Assembly: GCA_023014485.1 (NCBI GenBank)
Contig: JAJOZX010001575.1
Span: 62,001 to 126,000 of the forward strand
Origin: Bathynomus jamesi
Taxonomy: Eukaryota > Arthropoda > Malacostraca > Isopoda > Cirolanidae
Reading direction: 5' to 3'
DNA length: 64,000 nt
The position numbers and the translations under genes are program-made. The notes under the pieces are model-generated. The model was not told the origin of the DNA, made no database searches, and was given only the letters and a program-made list of their open reading frames with translations. Shown here in pieces: positions 9,225 through 19,659 of the stretch; positions within the stretch are counted from its first letter, which is position 1; every line of letters begins with the position of its first letter.

Positions 9225-10138
9225 CGTTTAAGATACATAAATAAATTAAATTCAAGTTTGAGGAAAGATTTCACTGTTTTACAGAAAGCATCGCTGCACC
9301 CATACATCCATTCGAGTACGAGCAGCTCTCAGCATTTCTGCCAAGCGCATAGTGGGTCAATGTACTGACAAGGCTTCCTACGTGGTTCATCACTAATGGA
9401 AGCAATAATGCTCCATGCTTTTAAAATCGACGTGAGAGATCAAGTTCATTATCATTTCCTTGCTTGTGTCATTAGTTTGCACTGCATACACTCCTGGCAC
9501 TATAGGTTAGGGTGCATGATTCCTCGAGCACAAGGTTTACCACAAGTTTGTGTTTCCTCCCCAAAGCGACACAAATGTATCCATTTCAGTCCCAATTAGT
9601 CATATTACCTCAGGTTTGCTCTAAACAAAGTGAACCAAAGACTTGGAATCTCTGCAATTTCAGTAACACAGTCACTGGTAACTCTCAATTTTTATAAAAG
9701 CTTTTCCAACCCAGTCAGAATTACAATTTAACCAAGTTACCTATTAAAACACACATTCTTTTCAAATTTAATCTAATTTTACTTATTAACCTATAGCCTA
9801 GGCCAGTTGAACTTTGAAAATGAATATGTTCTTACCTTTCTTATTAGGACTATTTTACACATTGGGCTTTCATCTATTTACGCATATAGGCCAATACAGT
9901 GGTATAATGACTTGACTTTCCATCACAAGACGGATCTTTTCCGTTCTTTGACCGCCACTAAAAGCAAATAAATCTAGGATACATTATTCTACTTCTCTAT
10001 CTTTTACATAATTTGAACATCGTAAAATTAAAATTTCGAAATGGATTAAAGAAACGTGTTAAGGATTGATTCTATGATGATAAATTCGATGGCCTACGCC
10101 CTACACTACTACTTTCTCAACCAACCTAACCTATTTAT
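9223..10138. other. No recognisable feature
   Basis: Unique-looking AT-rich DNA. Small open frames (for example 9396-9599) have no recognisable domain or splice context. Confidence 0.5.
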
Positions 10139-10194
10139 GGGCCATTCTGCAGTATTTTTTGGTTGCGGATTGGACAGGCATACGTATATTGGTG

Positions 10195-10227
<33 letters not shown>

Positions 10228-10309
10228 GGAAAGAAATACCAAATACCTCATACCAAAATATACGTATGTCCGTTCTATCCGCAACAAAAAAAATACTGCG
10301 GAATGGCCC
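10139..10309. mobile_element. Inverted-repeat MITE around an (ATT)n core
   Basis: GGGCCATTCTGCAG at the left pairs with the right end (CTGCGGAATGGCCC, two mismatches). The arms stay complementary for about 60 bp (through TTGCGGAT and ATACGTATAT), separated by (ATT)9-10 at 10196-10226. No clear target duplication was read. Confidence 0.55.
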
Positions 10310-10529
10310 TTCTGCGAGTTTATGCAGAGGCAAAGACATAAAGGGAAAGACTCGTTCAATGGAATATTACGAGACATTTACAAATTCGAAACAAAAATTC
10401 TGAAAAACAAAAGTGATTAAATAAACAAAAATTGTTTGTAAATGCAAAAAAATTCACTTTTTTCTACGTGAAGGTCAAAATATGATAATAAAAACCCACT
10501 CTAATAGACAGAGTTTATTTTCATAACAG

Positions 10530-10557
10530 TTTCGATGCCCACTGGCATCCTCTTCGG
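10530..10557 (-). ncRNA. Degenerate hammerhead-like core
   Basis: Minus strand CCGAAGA (one change from CUGANGA), a 6-bp stem GATGCC/GGCATC with loop AGTG, then GAAAC. It resembles PLE tails elsewhere in the window, but no PLE coding sequence adjoins it. Confidence 0.35.
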
Positions 10558-10884
10558 GTGGATACAGAAAAGTGCATTTATATATTTCCCATAGCATTTA
10601 TATCGTTGCTTAGGCATGAAATAACACACACGCAAAATTTTATGACTCTAGGCTAGGGTTTAAAAATACGTTTTTGACTACTAAAATATGATTTTCATCG
10701 CTCTGCCGGGGGCAGAAGATGATTACCTATTAAGCTAAGATTTTGCAGAGGCTATTTTCTCATGCATGCGCAAGTTTTTGTCTCTATTAGAATATGGAAA
10801 TCGAAAAAAAATGTAAAATCGATCCACCCTAATGTAGATGCATGTCGTATGATATTTGATATAATATCTGATATATATATATAA

Positions 10885-10985
10885 AGGAAATGCCTCTATC
10901 GGGAGTCGAATCCACCACCTTTTGAGTAAAAAATGAGGCGCTACTACACTATATTGATATAAAGGTAGCGTAACCTGTCATATAT
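10885..10985 (-). mobile_element. Possible tRNA-derived SINE fragment
   Basis: On the minus strand GGTGGATTCGACTCCCG resembles a Pol III B box. Upstream AGTGTAGTAGCGCCTC has a loose A-box and D-arm look. Weak, no tail. Confidence 0.35.
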
Positions 10986-10990
10986 TTAAA

Positions 10991-12235
10991 CCTAGAAAAC
11001 GCATAACGCTTTCGTGTCCAGAGCATTTTACGTGTTAACCCTCCTGCATTATCTGATGCAATGCTGGGGTCCCATAAATGGAATATCATGCAGTATACCA
11101 CTTATGGAAAACTGATGAGTGGGTAGTTGGGAGGTAACGAAAATGGTTCACTGAGTAGGTAGGTAGTTAATCTAACAATTATTAAATTCCTTTTATGTCA
11201 ATAACTGGGTGGATGAAACCAATTGGTTGCTCACCAGAGTTATTCTCCACACTAGTATTTATATACTGTGTGACAAGAGCGTGCTCGGTAATAGATATAC
11301 ATTACCGATCAACCAACCGAGGAAAAAAAACCAAGACGACGCTGGTGGAAAAAGCCCCGCGAAAAGGAGAACGAAAACGAGGAACGGGGCGAGAGGACGG
11401 AACTGGGGAAGGGACAAGAACAGACAACGAAAAAGACCACCACCAGCAAGTACGCTCTTAACAATTAAACAAGACGGGATAAGGGACTCTCTAATAACTA
11501 GCAGTAAGTGACTAATTGTGTTTTTAACCCAGTTTTACGTAGACTCATTAAATTAAGCTGGGTCAGACAACTTAGGCCTACATTGTGGCCTAAGACCCAG
11601 CATCAACTCATAGCTTAACAAAGGTAAAGGTAGATTGCCCTAACCTAGTTTGGTGAGGAATCCTACTGTGGACCTCAATTTATCTGCCCGGTCTGGACCA
11701 TTTCCGGAATCTCTAGGCTAGACTTGATCTACTCTATAGTTAGACTGGAGATATAAGGGGTGGGTTAATTGTGGACCAATTCATACAGAGCATTTTTCAC
11801 ACCACTAGAGGTATACCCCCAACTTATTGTGAAAGGTAACAGTAGATTTTGAGGTTGGGGTAGTAAATTATTTCCGGTGGTATATATATGTATGTATGTG
11901 TGTGTGTGTGTGTGTTTTTTCAGTTCCAAAAGTTCAAGCGTCGTGACCACTCAATGGAGAATAAGAAATAAGGTTTTAGATAATATGTTTGGAGTTTATA
12001 AATTAAGAAGCAATTTATAACGACAATAAAGCGCGTTCATATTGATAAACTTCTACAGGGATATTTAAATCACAACGAGCAGTAAAGATGTTTATCATAC
12101 CTAGACCTTGGCCTATTCCAAAATGTATTAAAATGGGGTAACGCAGGAAAATGGCCTCCAAAGGCAAAAATACATGTGGGCCACCTAAACCGGTTTAAAC
12201 TTCTAAACTTGGGTGGTTTTTTTTAATATACGATA
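10991..12235. other. No gene recognised; short (TG)n
   Basis: Open frames at 11195-11511 are made of Lys/Arg-rich low complexity with no domain. A (TATG)n/(TG)n run sits at 11882-11915. I see no transposon ends. Confidence 0.5.
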
Positions 12236-12335
12236 GGAAGGAAGGGCAAAGGGCAAACGCCCACAAAAGTGCTCCCCCGCCCCCATAGATGGGAAAGAAG
12301 AGAGCCGAAATCAACGTCTCTGAGGCTGTCAAAAA
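12236..12335. repeat. Interspersed repeat, left half (split by insertion)
   Basis: The words GGGCAAACGCCCACAAAAG and GAGCC...GTCTC match the uninterrupted copy at 36375-36480. The sequence then breaks at 12336 and resumes at about 14207 (ATGCATGTATG...GAGGAACAGAGAG). Confidence 0.65.
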
Positions 12336-13039
12336 ACCCACTTTAAACAAAAACAAAAACAAAAAAAAACCACCTTGATTTTTTCGGGGGTTTTCATATA
12401 CAGTAAAACCCGAAACCGGGGAAATGTGGGTTTTTTCAAAATAGAGAATTCATAATAATATAACCAATGACCTCTAACTAAAATACACTACCCAAACTGA
12501 GAGCTAAATATCAGTCAACATAATATGTACTTTAACAAAATACATACTCTTCAAAACACTCCATGTTGAGACATGTACAATATGGTAACGTGCCTCTCTG
12601 TTAAGTCACAGTGGTGTCACGGTGTGTTGTAACATGTTAATAGCTTGATACATGTTGCAAATGGGGTTTGTGTACTTGTGGAAGTCAATAGCTGTAGGTG
12701 TAGCTGAGACCTCAGCCAGAGCACAAGACAAAAAAAAAAACATATTTATTGTTGCTGTGAAGTGTAAATTTTCTGAAGTCATCTGTTTTTTAGTAACAGA
12801 ATTCTATGTAATTATATACACGCAGTGCTGGGATCAGTGGCGCTAGGGTTGCCAGACGTCCCCATTCTGCGGGATAATCCCGCATTTGATCCAAAAGTCC
12901 CGCGTCCCGCTTTGTATTATGTCCTGCAAAAATTTTTTGCACAAAAAATGTTATGATAATTTCAATATTATTTACGATAAAAAAAAAAAAAATAAAAAAA
13001 AAATAAATAAATTGTCCCGTTTTAAGAGAAAGTCCATCG

Positions 13040-13406
13040 TTAACCGCTAATCGTTAATTTTTCAAAACCACTTGTACTGAAATTTGGTTCGTCGACTACA
13101 ATCTCCATTATAAAAGAGTGAGGCAAGTTGACCGTGACATTAGCATGTACAAGTTGTAAGCTGTAAGCTGTAACTTGTTGGACAGACTCTGTATATCCAC
13201 TGCTCTGCTTGTAGCAAAACATGTTGTTGCCTATTACGGACGGAAGACAGAACATATAAATTGGTTTGATTTCAGAAAAAAATTAGCGACAAAATTAGCG
13301 TTAGCGGCGCTAACTGTTGAAATGTTTAGCGTTATTGTTAGCAGCGCTAAATTTTATGGTAGTGAGCGTTAGCGGCGCTAACTTTAGGAGTTAGGAGGCA
13401 CAGCAC
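13040..13406. mobile_element. hAT end with GTTAACG/TAGCGGCGCTAA subterminal repeats
   Basis: Several inverted words (TTAACCGCTAA, TAGCGGCGCTAAC twice, TTAGCAGCGCTAA) crowd towards a right end CAGCACTG at about 13406. They resemble the repeats of the hAT at 18614-19651. The left end is not resolved. Confidence 0.5.
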
Positions 13407-13566
13407 TGTGTACATGTCTTTTTCAGATATAGTTTACAAAATTAACATCTCAACAATTGTGAATAGTTTTTTCATATATTTTTCCATATATTATATGCAG
13501 ACTAGAAATGCCACACATTCAAGGATCCAGGACGTAAATCAGTATACGAATGGACTGGTAAGTTTT

Positions 13567-13683
13567 GAATGTTGAAGGAACCAGTAAAGTGAAGTGCAAA
13601 CACTGCGCTAGTGAAATTAGCAGTAAAATTGAGCGAATAAAAGCTCATTTAAAATATAAATGTCCAGAACGATTAATATATCA
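13567..13683 (+). pseudogene. BED zinc-finger fragment of hAT transposase
   Basis: The frame encodes VEGTSKVKCKHCASEISSK then IERIKAHLKYKCPERL: the C-x2-C...H-x(4-5)-C/H spacing of BED fingers at the N-terminus of hAT transposases. The catalytic part is absent. Confidence 0.65.
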
Positions 13684-14206
13684 AAGAAATATGAAAAGTT
13701 GATCTCATGAGTGCAGTCATATATTATTGTATCATCATTATTGAAATAAAATATTCTTTTTTGGTTATCACATTACTAACTTACCAAAGACTTAAGCTAG
13801 CTATTTCTTTAATGTTTTTGATCTCACTCGTATTTTAAATTATTCTACCTGATTTAGCTAGAACATTTAAAAGAAATTATACCTATTTTGTTTAGCTATA
13901 ACAAAATAAAAGGCTTTGTTTCACAGGAACTTGTTTCATTATTTGCAAGATTAAATAAAGGTTTGAAGGTTATTTATATTATATACCGACCAATTTTTCT
14001 TCTACAATAACATTCTGTCAATAAATCTTACCATAGGTATTACAGTAAAAGTTTAGTGTTAACGTTGTGCTTAGAACTGTACATTGTGAGGAAGTGGGTG
14101 AATTAGAGTAATTTTGAAAAAACCCACGGGCAGGGAAAATACTGGGGGGTTTCAAGTGTTAAAAAAAAACTGGGTTAGGCCCATTAATGCCACCCCTAGT
14201 CAAAAA

Positions 14207-14312
14207 CTATACTATTTCTTTTAAATTTTGAAAATTTGTAGTGTGTAAGATGCATGTATGTGTACTGAGGAACAGAGAGAGAAGCGTGTGTTTCAGTGGC
14301 CTGGTTTTGTTC
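14207..14312. repeat. Interspersed repeat, right half (split by insertion)
   Basis: AAGATGCATGTATG and TGAGGAACAGAGAGAGAAG match 36508-36545 of the uninterrupted copy, completing the repeat begun at 12236. Confidence 0.6.
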
Positions 14313-14548
14313 TATTTCCTTAAAAATAGACCTAAATCTAAATTTACAACTTATATCAGTATATCTTCCAAGATTTGAATATAGGCTTAAAATACTTGTA
14401 TAAGAACTTAAGTATTCCCGATATTTTTAACAAGTTGCGTTGACAACTTAGGCGAGGCTAGTTTGTGAACAGCAGCGTTGAAAAAGGTCATTTGAACCCT
14501 TGGCTAAGGTTTAATTATTCAAAATAATAACAGTTTGAAAGAAATTAA

Positions 14549-14959
14549 GGATCACCTGAAGATCAGGGCCCCCCCATGTATTAGTTTTTTGCTTTACAGT
14601 ACCAAATATAATAATAAATTGAATTGAATGCCCGGTTAGGTCAACTGTACGCCCTTAACGATTGGTTAGGTTAAGTCGTGATATTTTCGTTAGTTTTAAA
14701 GATGATATCGGATCAATGAACGAGTCACCCCCAGGCTTCTTTAGTTAGCTTTATAAGGCTAACTAACGAAAATATAATAACAACCTAACCAATCGTCAAG
14801 GGCGTACAGATGACCTAACGATTGATTAGGTTAGGTCGTGATATTTTCGTTAGTTATCCTTATAAAGCTAACTAAAGAAGGCTGGGGGTGGCTTTCTTTC
14901 ATTGATCCAACATAATAATTTGGTAATTGAGGCTGGGGGCCCTGATCTTCAGGTGATCC
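14549..14959. mobile_element. hAT-type MITE, 411 bp, with internal inverted repeats
   Basis: A 25-bp near-perfect TIR begins GGATCACCTGAAGATCAGGG. A perfect 8-bp target duplication GAAATTAA flanks it (14541-14548, 14960-14967). Inside, a ~40-bp unit built on GATTGGTTAGGTT and ATATTTTCGTTAGTT occurs forward (about 14657), reversed (about 14765-14800) and forward again (about 14818), plus an inverted pair around CTTTAGTTAGCTTTATAA. RNA from it could fold into several alternative hairpins. Confidence 0.9.
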
Positions 14960-14967
14960 GAAATTAA

Positions 14968-16228
14968 TTTAGCCTATACTAACTAGTTTTACACTGGCAT
15001 CCTAAATCTGTTCAAGAAATTTAAGTTAGTCACAAACAAATTTTGTTAAAAGCAAAAGTACAGACTATGTTGGACTAACCTAGTTCTGCCAGGGTTCTAC
15101 AAATTTTCACACACTTTCGTGAAATCCAGAGAAGCCAGTCAATCGGTAAATATACAAAATAATATCCCCCACCAAATTTTGTGTTTCACATCCGAAGCCA
15201 ATTGGTTGAAATTGTAAAGCTGCATTTAAAATCCAAATGCCTCGCGAGCTTAAATAAAAACTAAACTTCCTCACTTTATTAAAATTCCTAATTTTATTTC
15301 GTACGAATCTACACGTAAATAATGAGAGGGTGGTAGACTTACTAAATGCAGTGAAAGGCTTTGGTATAACTATATCTAAATACTAAACGTAGGCCAATGC
15401 AAACTGGTTTTAAAGTCCAAACTGATAAATTTTAAGGGTAGAAAATCACTTCCAAATTGCAAGGAATTTCAATACTATATAGCCTAGTATATGCCTTACT
15501 TGGTAAAGAAACAGATGCCAAACGAGTCGGCAACAATTAACGAAGTAACCAACTGTGAAGAATATGCTACACAAATTTTAACACTAAATAATTTAGGCTA
15601 GCTAAAACATGTTCAGCCTAAGCTTGTATATTAAAATTAAATACCGTACCTACTTATTAGGCTAGACTAGTCAAAATTCAAACTGACAGGGATAACTCAA
15701 CATTTGCTAATGGTAAGTTTACGTTAGACCTAAATTATATTAACTTACTATAGTTTTCGTTAGCTTTATCGTGTTTCGTGGGTGATCCAATTAAATTATT
15801 AAATTAACTAAGAAAGAATTTTTTTTTTTTTTTTTTTCATTTTCTTGGCGGTAACCTACAGTAAGAAATAAGCTTTTTGGATCTATAATATAGTCACTTA
15901 AACACATTCAGAACAGAACAGAAGAGAAGTATGAAAATATCTTAGGCGCATACCTTTTCCGTCTTTCACTTTCATATTTCAGAAACTATAAATCTACTCC
16001 TATTGCTTTCTGCAAACGAATGATAAACTGCATTTTCAACATTTCTGGTGGAGCTCTTGTACAGTACGTTGCAACAGGTTTGCCAACTCTCCAGTTTTCG
16101 TTCACTCCGGTTTTATTTTAAAAATAAAACAGGAGGCAAGAACTCCGGATCTATCGATCTATCTATATATATATATACACACACACAACATTTGATTGAA
16201 GGGTTTGTTCTTAGGGAACAGTAGCTTA
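14968..16228. other. No gene recognised
   Basis: AT-rich intergenic DNA with a poly-T run (15815-15840). A TTTGCCAACTCTCC piece at 16080 may be a decayed hAT end. Nothing else is supported. Confidence 0.45.
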
Positions 16229-16269
16229 GCGAGGAATAAGAGGACGGAGAGATGGTACATGTTTACAAA

Positions 16270-16297
16270 CGTTTCGGAAATTTTCATTTTCCATCAG
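16270..16297 (-). ncRNA. Hammerhead-like core (left arm of fold-back)
   Basis: Minus strand CTGATGG (one change from CTGATGA), stem GAAA/TTTC, GAAACG. Inverted copy of 16582-16612. Confidence 0.35.
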
Positions 16298-16581
16298 TGC
16301 TAAAATTATAAAATCAGATTTAAAAAAAAAGAATAAATATAATGAACGGAAACTTGTACAATATATTTAGATAAATGGGTGATATTAATGGTGTTTATAA
16401 GGTATATTTAAGTAATTAAAAAATAAAAATATAGAAGTGTGATCAATTTATTTTAACTTTAATTACTTAAATATACCTTATAAACACCATTAATATCACT
16501 AGTTTATATAAATATATTGTACAAGTTTTTCCGTTCATTATATTTACTCTTTTTTTTTAATCTGCTTTTATAATTTTAGCA

Positions 16582-16612
16582 CTGATGATGGAAAATGAAA
16601 ATTTCCGAAACG
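16582..16612 (+). ncRNA. Hammerhead-like core (right arm of fold-back)
   Basis: CTGATGA (16582-16588), stem GGAAA/TTTCC, GAAA (16607-16610), then a possible stem III GTTT/AAAC. The base at the cleavage position appears to be G, which would block cleavage. A remnant at best. Confidence 0.45.
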
Positions 16613-16653
16613 TTTGTAAATAAACATGTACCATCTCTTCGTCCTCTTATTCC

Positions 16654-16659
<6 letters not shown>

Positions 16660-16718
<59 letters not shown>
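16660..16718. repeat. (TA)n-(TG)n microsatellite
   Basis: A TA run passing into a TG run directly beside the fold-back. Confidence 0.95.
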
Positions 16719-16804
16719 AACTCGTTAATTCGATTTCATACTGTATATTATTCAATAAGGAGGTCATTCAAGAACCAAAATTGCAAAAAAGTATCTGCAA
16801 ATCT

Positions 16805-17005
16805 GCTACGTTTTGGCCATGTAGCAACACCGTTTCCCCGTCGATCAGCGAAGTTAAGTGACATTGGGTATGGGTTGTAGTTGGATGAGTGTGTGTTCCG
16901 CGCCCAGATAATGCATCGACCCTTTGTTCGGACCCCACGTAAAGCTGTAGGCTCGCTCTGTCAGATGACCTTTGATGTTACGGAGGAAGTTAAACAACCC
17001 CAAAA
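16805..17005 (+). mobile_element. 5S-rRNA-derived SINE
   Basis: The head follows 5S rRNA: GGCCAT (16815), AACACCG, CCCCGTCGATC, then GCGAAGTTAAG (box A region, about 16849-16859), GGGTATGGGTTGTAGTTGGATG (intermediate element and box C). These are the TFIIIA/Pol III internal promoter parts. After about 16905 it departs from 5S and enters a core with CCCCACGTAAAGCTGTAGG (16934-16952) that recurs in the tRNA-headed SINE at 17300-17440. Not a functional 5S gene: the 3' third is replaced. Confidence 0.7.
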
Positions 17006-17174
17006 CAAGTAAATGTAAGTTTAGTTAAATTAGGCGAGGTGAAGTTAAAGTAGAACTTTTATATTTTGTCGTCTTTGTTAGAAAATAGAAATCATCCAAA
17101 CACTTCTGTGGAGAAATTTTGCATTCAAGAAAAAAATTGTTTCTTTGGGCAATTTTTTTTTTCTCAAAAGACCC

Positions 17175-17290
17175 CAGCGCCGTCGTTGACTACGAATTCA
17201 TCGGCCTCGGGTTCGAGACCCGGTAACGGCAGGCAGCGCGCAGCAAATTCCAGCCGTTTACCCTTCCACACAATAAAGAAATTGGTTGGT
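17175..17290 (+). mobile_element. tRNA-like SINE fragment
   Basis: A perfect B box GGTTCGAGACC (17210-17220) lies in a proper T-arm (CGGG/CCCG), and GCCGT/ACGGC can form an acceptor-like stem. The anticodon arm is missing, so it is not a tRNA gene. The 3' sequence is unrelated to tRNA. Confidence 0.5.
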
Positions 17291-17299
17291 AGATAAATG

Positions 17300-17440
17300 G
17301 GTACCTTGGGTAGCCTAGTGACTAAGATGCTGGGCTGCTGGTGAGACGTGGTCCGGATTCCACGTTAAACTGTAGGTCTAGGTGACAAGCTTGACCTTCG
17401 TCAGAATGAACAATTGGGCGGAAGAAAAACCAAGGTTACT
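17300..17440 (+). mobile_element. tRNA-derived SINE sharing a core with the 5S SINE
   Basis: A box TAGCCTAGTGAC (17311-17322) and B box GTCCGGATTCC (17351-17361) are about 28 bp apart. Next come CCACGTTAAACTGTAGG and TGACCTTCG, matching CCACGTAAAGCTGTAGG and TGACCTTTG of the 5S-headed SINE 400 bp upstream. Two heads on one core suggests one LINE partner mobilised both. Confidence 0.65.
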
Positions 17441-17797
17441 TCATACTATAAAATTTTTGAAATAAAGATTACACTATCACCCCACCTTATGATTTTAGGC
17501 TTCACAGTTACGTGCAGCCTTTTCGGACCTTCTTTTACGTATTAGCTAATAACCAACTAAAAGTTTAAACGCTTATGCATTATCGCACATATCACTGTTT
17601 GGGTAGAATTTACACAAGCCACGTGTGATCTCAGATTATTTCTCCCGCCTGTGGTTAGGATGCGCTGAAGCTGCATTCAAACATCTTCATACTATCCAGA
17701 GCAGCCACTAAAAATCATTACGAATGAATTTTCGCTTATAATTTACGCCGTGATAAGTCATCCTCTTACTTTCCTAAAGGTATTTCAATAACCGCGG
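17441..17797. other. No feature recognised
   Basis: Unique DNA between the SINE cluster and a LINE tail remnant. Confidence 0.5.
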
Positions 17798-18016
17798 GTG
17801 AGGAGCTCTAATCCTTATCGCGTATTCGTACCGCTAAATATATACGAGAACCTCTTACACAAACACCACAAAAGTAGAGCTGCTTTCCAGCGTTTCATTC
17901 ATTCATACCCGGAACCGCTACTCTGGAATGCGATTCTCGAGAGCATTTTATCAACAGACTGCAATTTTTCGGAGTTTAAAATAAATATAAACACCTTTCT
18001 TCCACTTAAAATATAA
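17798..18016 (+). pseudogene. LINE ORF2 C-terminal tail remnant
   Basis: 72 codons with the pattern YRVFVPLN...SRAAFQRF...EPLLWNAIL...FSEFK...FLPL. This echoes the end of CR1/L2/Jockey ORF2 (a basic, aromatic block, then L/I-W-N-x-L-P, then FK-x-x-L). It is followed by an A-rich run (ATAATAATAA). No RT core is present, so a remnant only. Confidence 0.4.
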
Positions 18017-18613
18017 TAATAATAAACGATGTTTGCGGACGAATTCACTTTGATCAAGGACCCACATTTTCGGCTTTAAAAGGGATGATCAATTTGATAA
18101 AAATCGAACAAGTGTCACCTATTTTTTTTCTTTTATCCCGAAGTTCCTGATATTCCGAGTGGTGACTACTTTTGATAAAGGTTGATCCACCTTGTGAATA
18201 AACTGGATTGTTGTGAATAGAGCATTACAGATCTTTATTATATATACGTTTATAAAGGTAACGTTTAAAATTAATAGTTTGAAAAGAATTACACACTATT
18301 AGAGTAAAATTACCAATTGGGCCTTTCTTTTAACCCAATCCAAGCTATTAAAGAAATTTATCCGAATAGCTGTTTTAAATTACCTTCCCTCTTTCCCAGT
18401 ATGAAACAAGAAAGTGGGAATTATTGATCAAATATGCATTCAATAAAATCAGTGAACAGCAACGGACTCGCGAAACGAAATTTCACTATATTCAATGAAG
18501 AATCAGACTGGCAGTAAATGAGAATCTCTTCAGTTCATTTTAACTTAAATTTCTGGGTTGTCGGTCCCGTCTTAAAATATTTGTTCGTCTGCAACTGAGC
18601 CATGACAAACGAA
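18017..18613. other. No feature recognised
   Basis: AT-rich spacer between the LINE tail and the hAT at 18614. Confidence 0.5.
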
Positions 18614-19651
18614 CAGTGGTGGGCACCGTTAACCAAAAAGTTAACTTCGTTAACCGCTAATCCGTTAACCAAAAAGTTAACTTCGTTAACCGTTAATCAT
18701 GTAACGGAAGTTACCGATAAACCGTTAACGTTAACTTTTATTATAAAAAAAAGTGAAAAACACAATATATATATAATTTAATTTTCCCTCTTCTTCTCGT
18801 TCTCCATTTTGTCCATGAGATGCATGTTGCCCTTCATGAAAATTAGCATATCAAAGTTTTCATCAGACAGGGATGATCTCTTGGCCCTCAGGATGTCCTT
18901 GCCCATAGAGAACAAACGCTCCACTGCAGCACTGGAGGGGATGGCTGTGTTGAACTTGATGAACAAGTCCACCAACACTTGCTCACCCAAGAAGGCAGCA
19001 TCTGTCAGCAAGTCCTTGGAGTTGGTCTCCAGCCAGGTCTTGACCAAGTTCTGGGCCTTGCCCTTGAGTGACCTGTGGCTTCTGCTGCTCTCTTTTGTCT
19101 GGATGACAGCACTGAAGAAGTCATCCTTCTCCTCCTCCTCGTTGTTGCTGCCTCCACTGTTGCTGCCCACTTCGTTGGACTGCTGCTTCATGGCCTCCTC
19201 GACTGTACCCTCCATGCTTTTCCTCACCCTGGCGACCTTGGTGTTGTCATACTTGTCCAACCAGATGAGGCGAAACCTGGGATGGAAGGCAGCAGCCAGC
19301 TGGCATTCGTCATCCTCCAGGAGGGCCCAAACCTTTTGTCGATGCCTGCCAAAAGTGCGTCGACCAAGGCGCTGCAGTAGACGAGGCCCTTGGACTTCAA
19401 GTCCTTAAGCCTGAAGATTGTCGCAGCAACTGTTGGCAGCAGAGTCCCAAGGTAGGCTTGTTCCTCCCCCTGGATCTTGTTTATTAATGAATTTTTTGGG
19501 TTAACGGACTTGAGTTAACGGAAGTTAAATGTAACGGAAGTTAATTAGTCCGATAATGATTTTCAAAGTTAACTTAAAAGTTAAATCGTTAACGAAAAAG
19601 TTAACTTCGTTAATTAACGATTAACGGATTAACGGTTTGTGCCCAGCTTTG
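18614..19651 (-). mobile_element. hAT element, internally deleted, with GTTAAC subterminal repeats
   Basis: The left end is CAGTGGTGGGCACCG and the right end is the complement of CAAAGCTGGGCACAAACCG. The 8-bp flanks CAAACGAA (18606-18613) and CAAATGAA (19652-19659) differ at one base. Inside both ends many copies of GTTAACTT/AAGTTAAC and GTTAACGG occur. Only the C-terminal part of the transposase is left. Confidence 0.85.
18778..19490 (-). pseudogene. hAT transposase C-terminal half
   Basis: The upstream minus frame gives GTLLPTVAATIFRLKDLKSK and ALVDALLAGIDKRFG. A frameshift near 19315 then leads into FHPRFRLIWLDKYDN, an acidic linker, and the dimerisation block FIKFNTAIPSSAAVERLFSM with KRSSLSDENFDMLIFMKGN (stop at 18778). 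The last block is the hATC domain needed for dimer formation. The DDE residues that precede it are deleted. Confidence 0.8.
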
Positions 19652-19659
19652 CAAATGAA

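Larger units (their letters stand above)
12336..14198 (+). mobile_element. Composite hAT insertion with 8-bp TSD
   Basis: GTCAAAAA flanks the interval (12328-12335 and 14199-14206), and it interrupts the repeat that is continuous at 36375-36560. The right end reads CCACCCCTA as in hAT TIRs (TAGGGGTGG); a matching left TIR is not visible. A BED-finger fragment (13567-13683) lies inside. At least two further hAT-type ends occur within (TAGGGTTGCCAGACG at 12848, and the GTTAACG-rich piece at 13040-13406), so the interval is nested. Confidence 0.55.
16229..16659. mobile_element. Third Penelope-tail fold-back, arms ~195 bp
   Basis: 16229-16421 is the complement of 16459-16659, with a 37-bp loop. 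Each arm ends in a PLE-type tail with a CTGATGA...GAAACG core. There is no endonuclease sequence left. The two arms differ by scattered substitutions and small gaps, so it is older than the 3849-8314 fold-back. Confidence 0.7.

Noticed and set aside
11195..11511. Two overlapping open frames rich in Lys, Arg and Gly
   Set aside because: Low-complexity purine-rich DNA, no domain, no splice or repeat context.
16805..16905. Possible functional 5S rRNA gene
   Set aside because: Only the first ~95 nt follow 5S; the 3' part is replaced by a SINE core and there is no T-run terminator in place.
17210..17220. Possible real tRNA gene at 17175-17230
   Set aside because: B box and T-arm are good but there is no anticodon arm and the length is too short.
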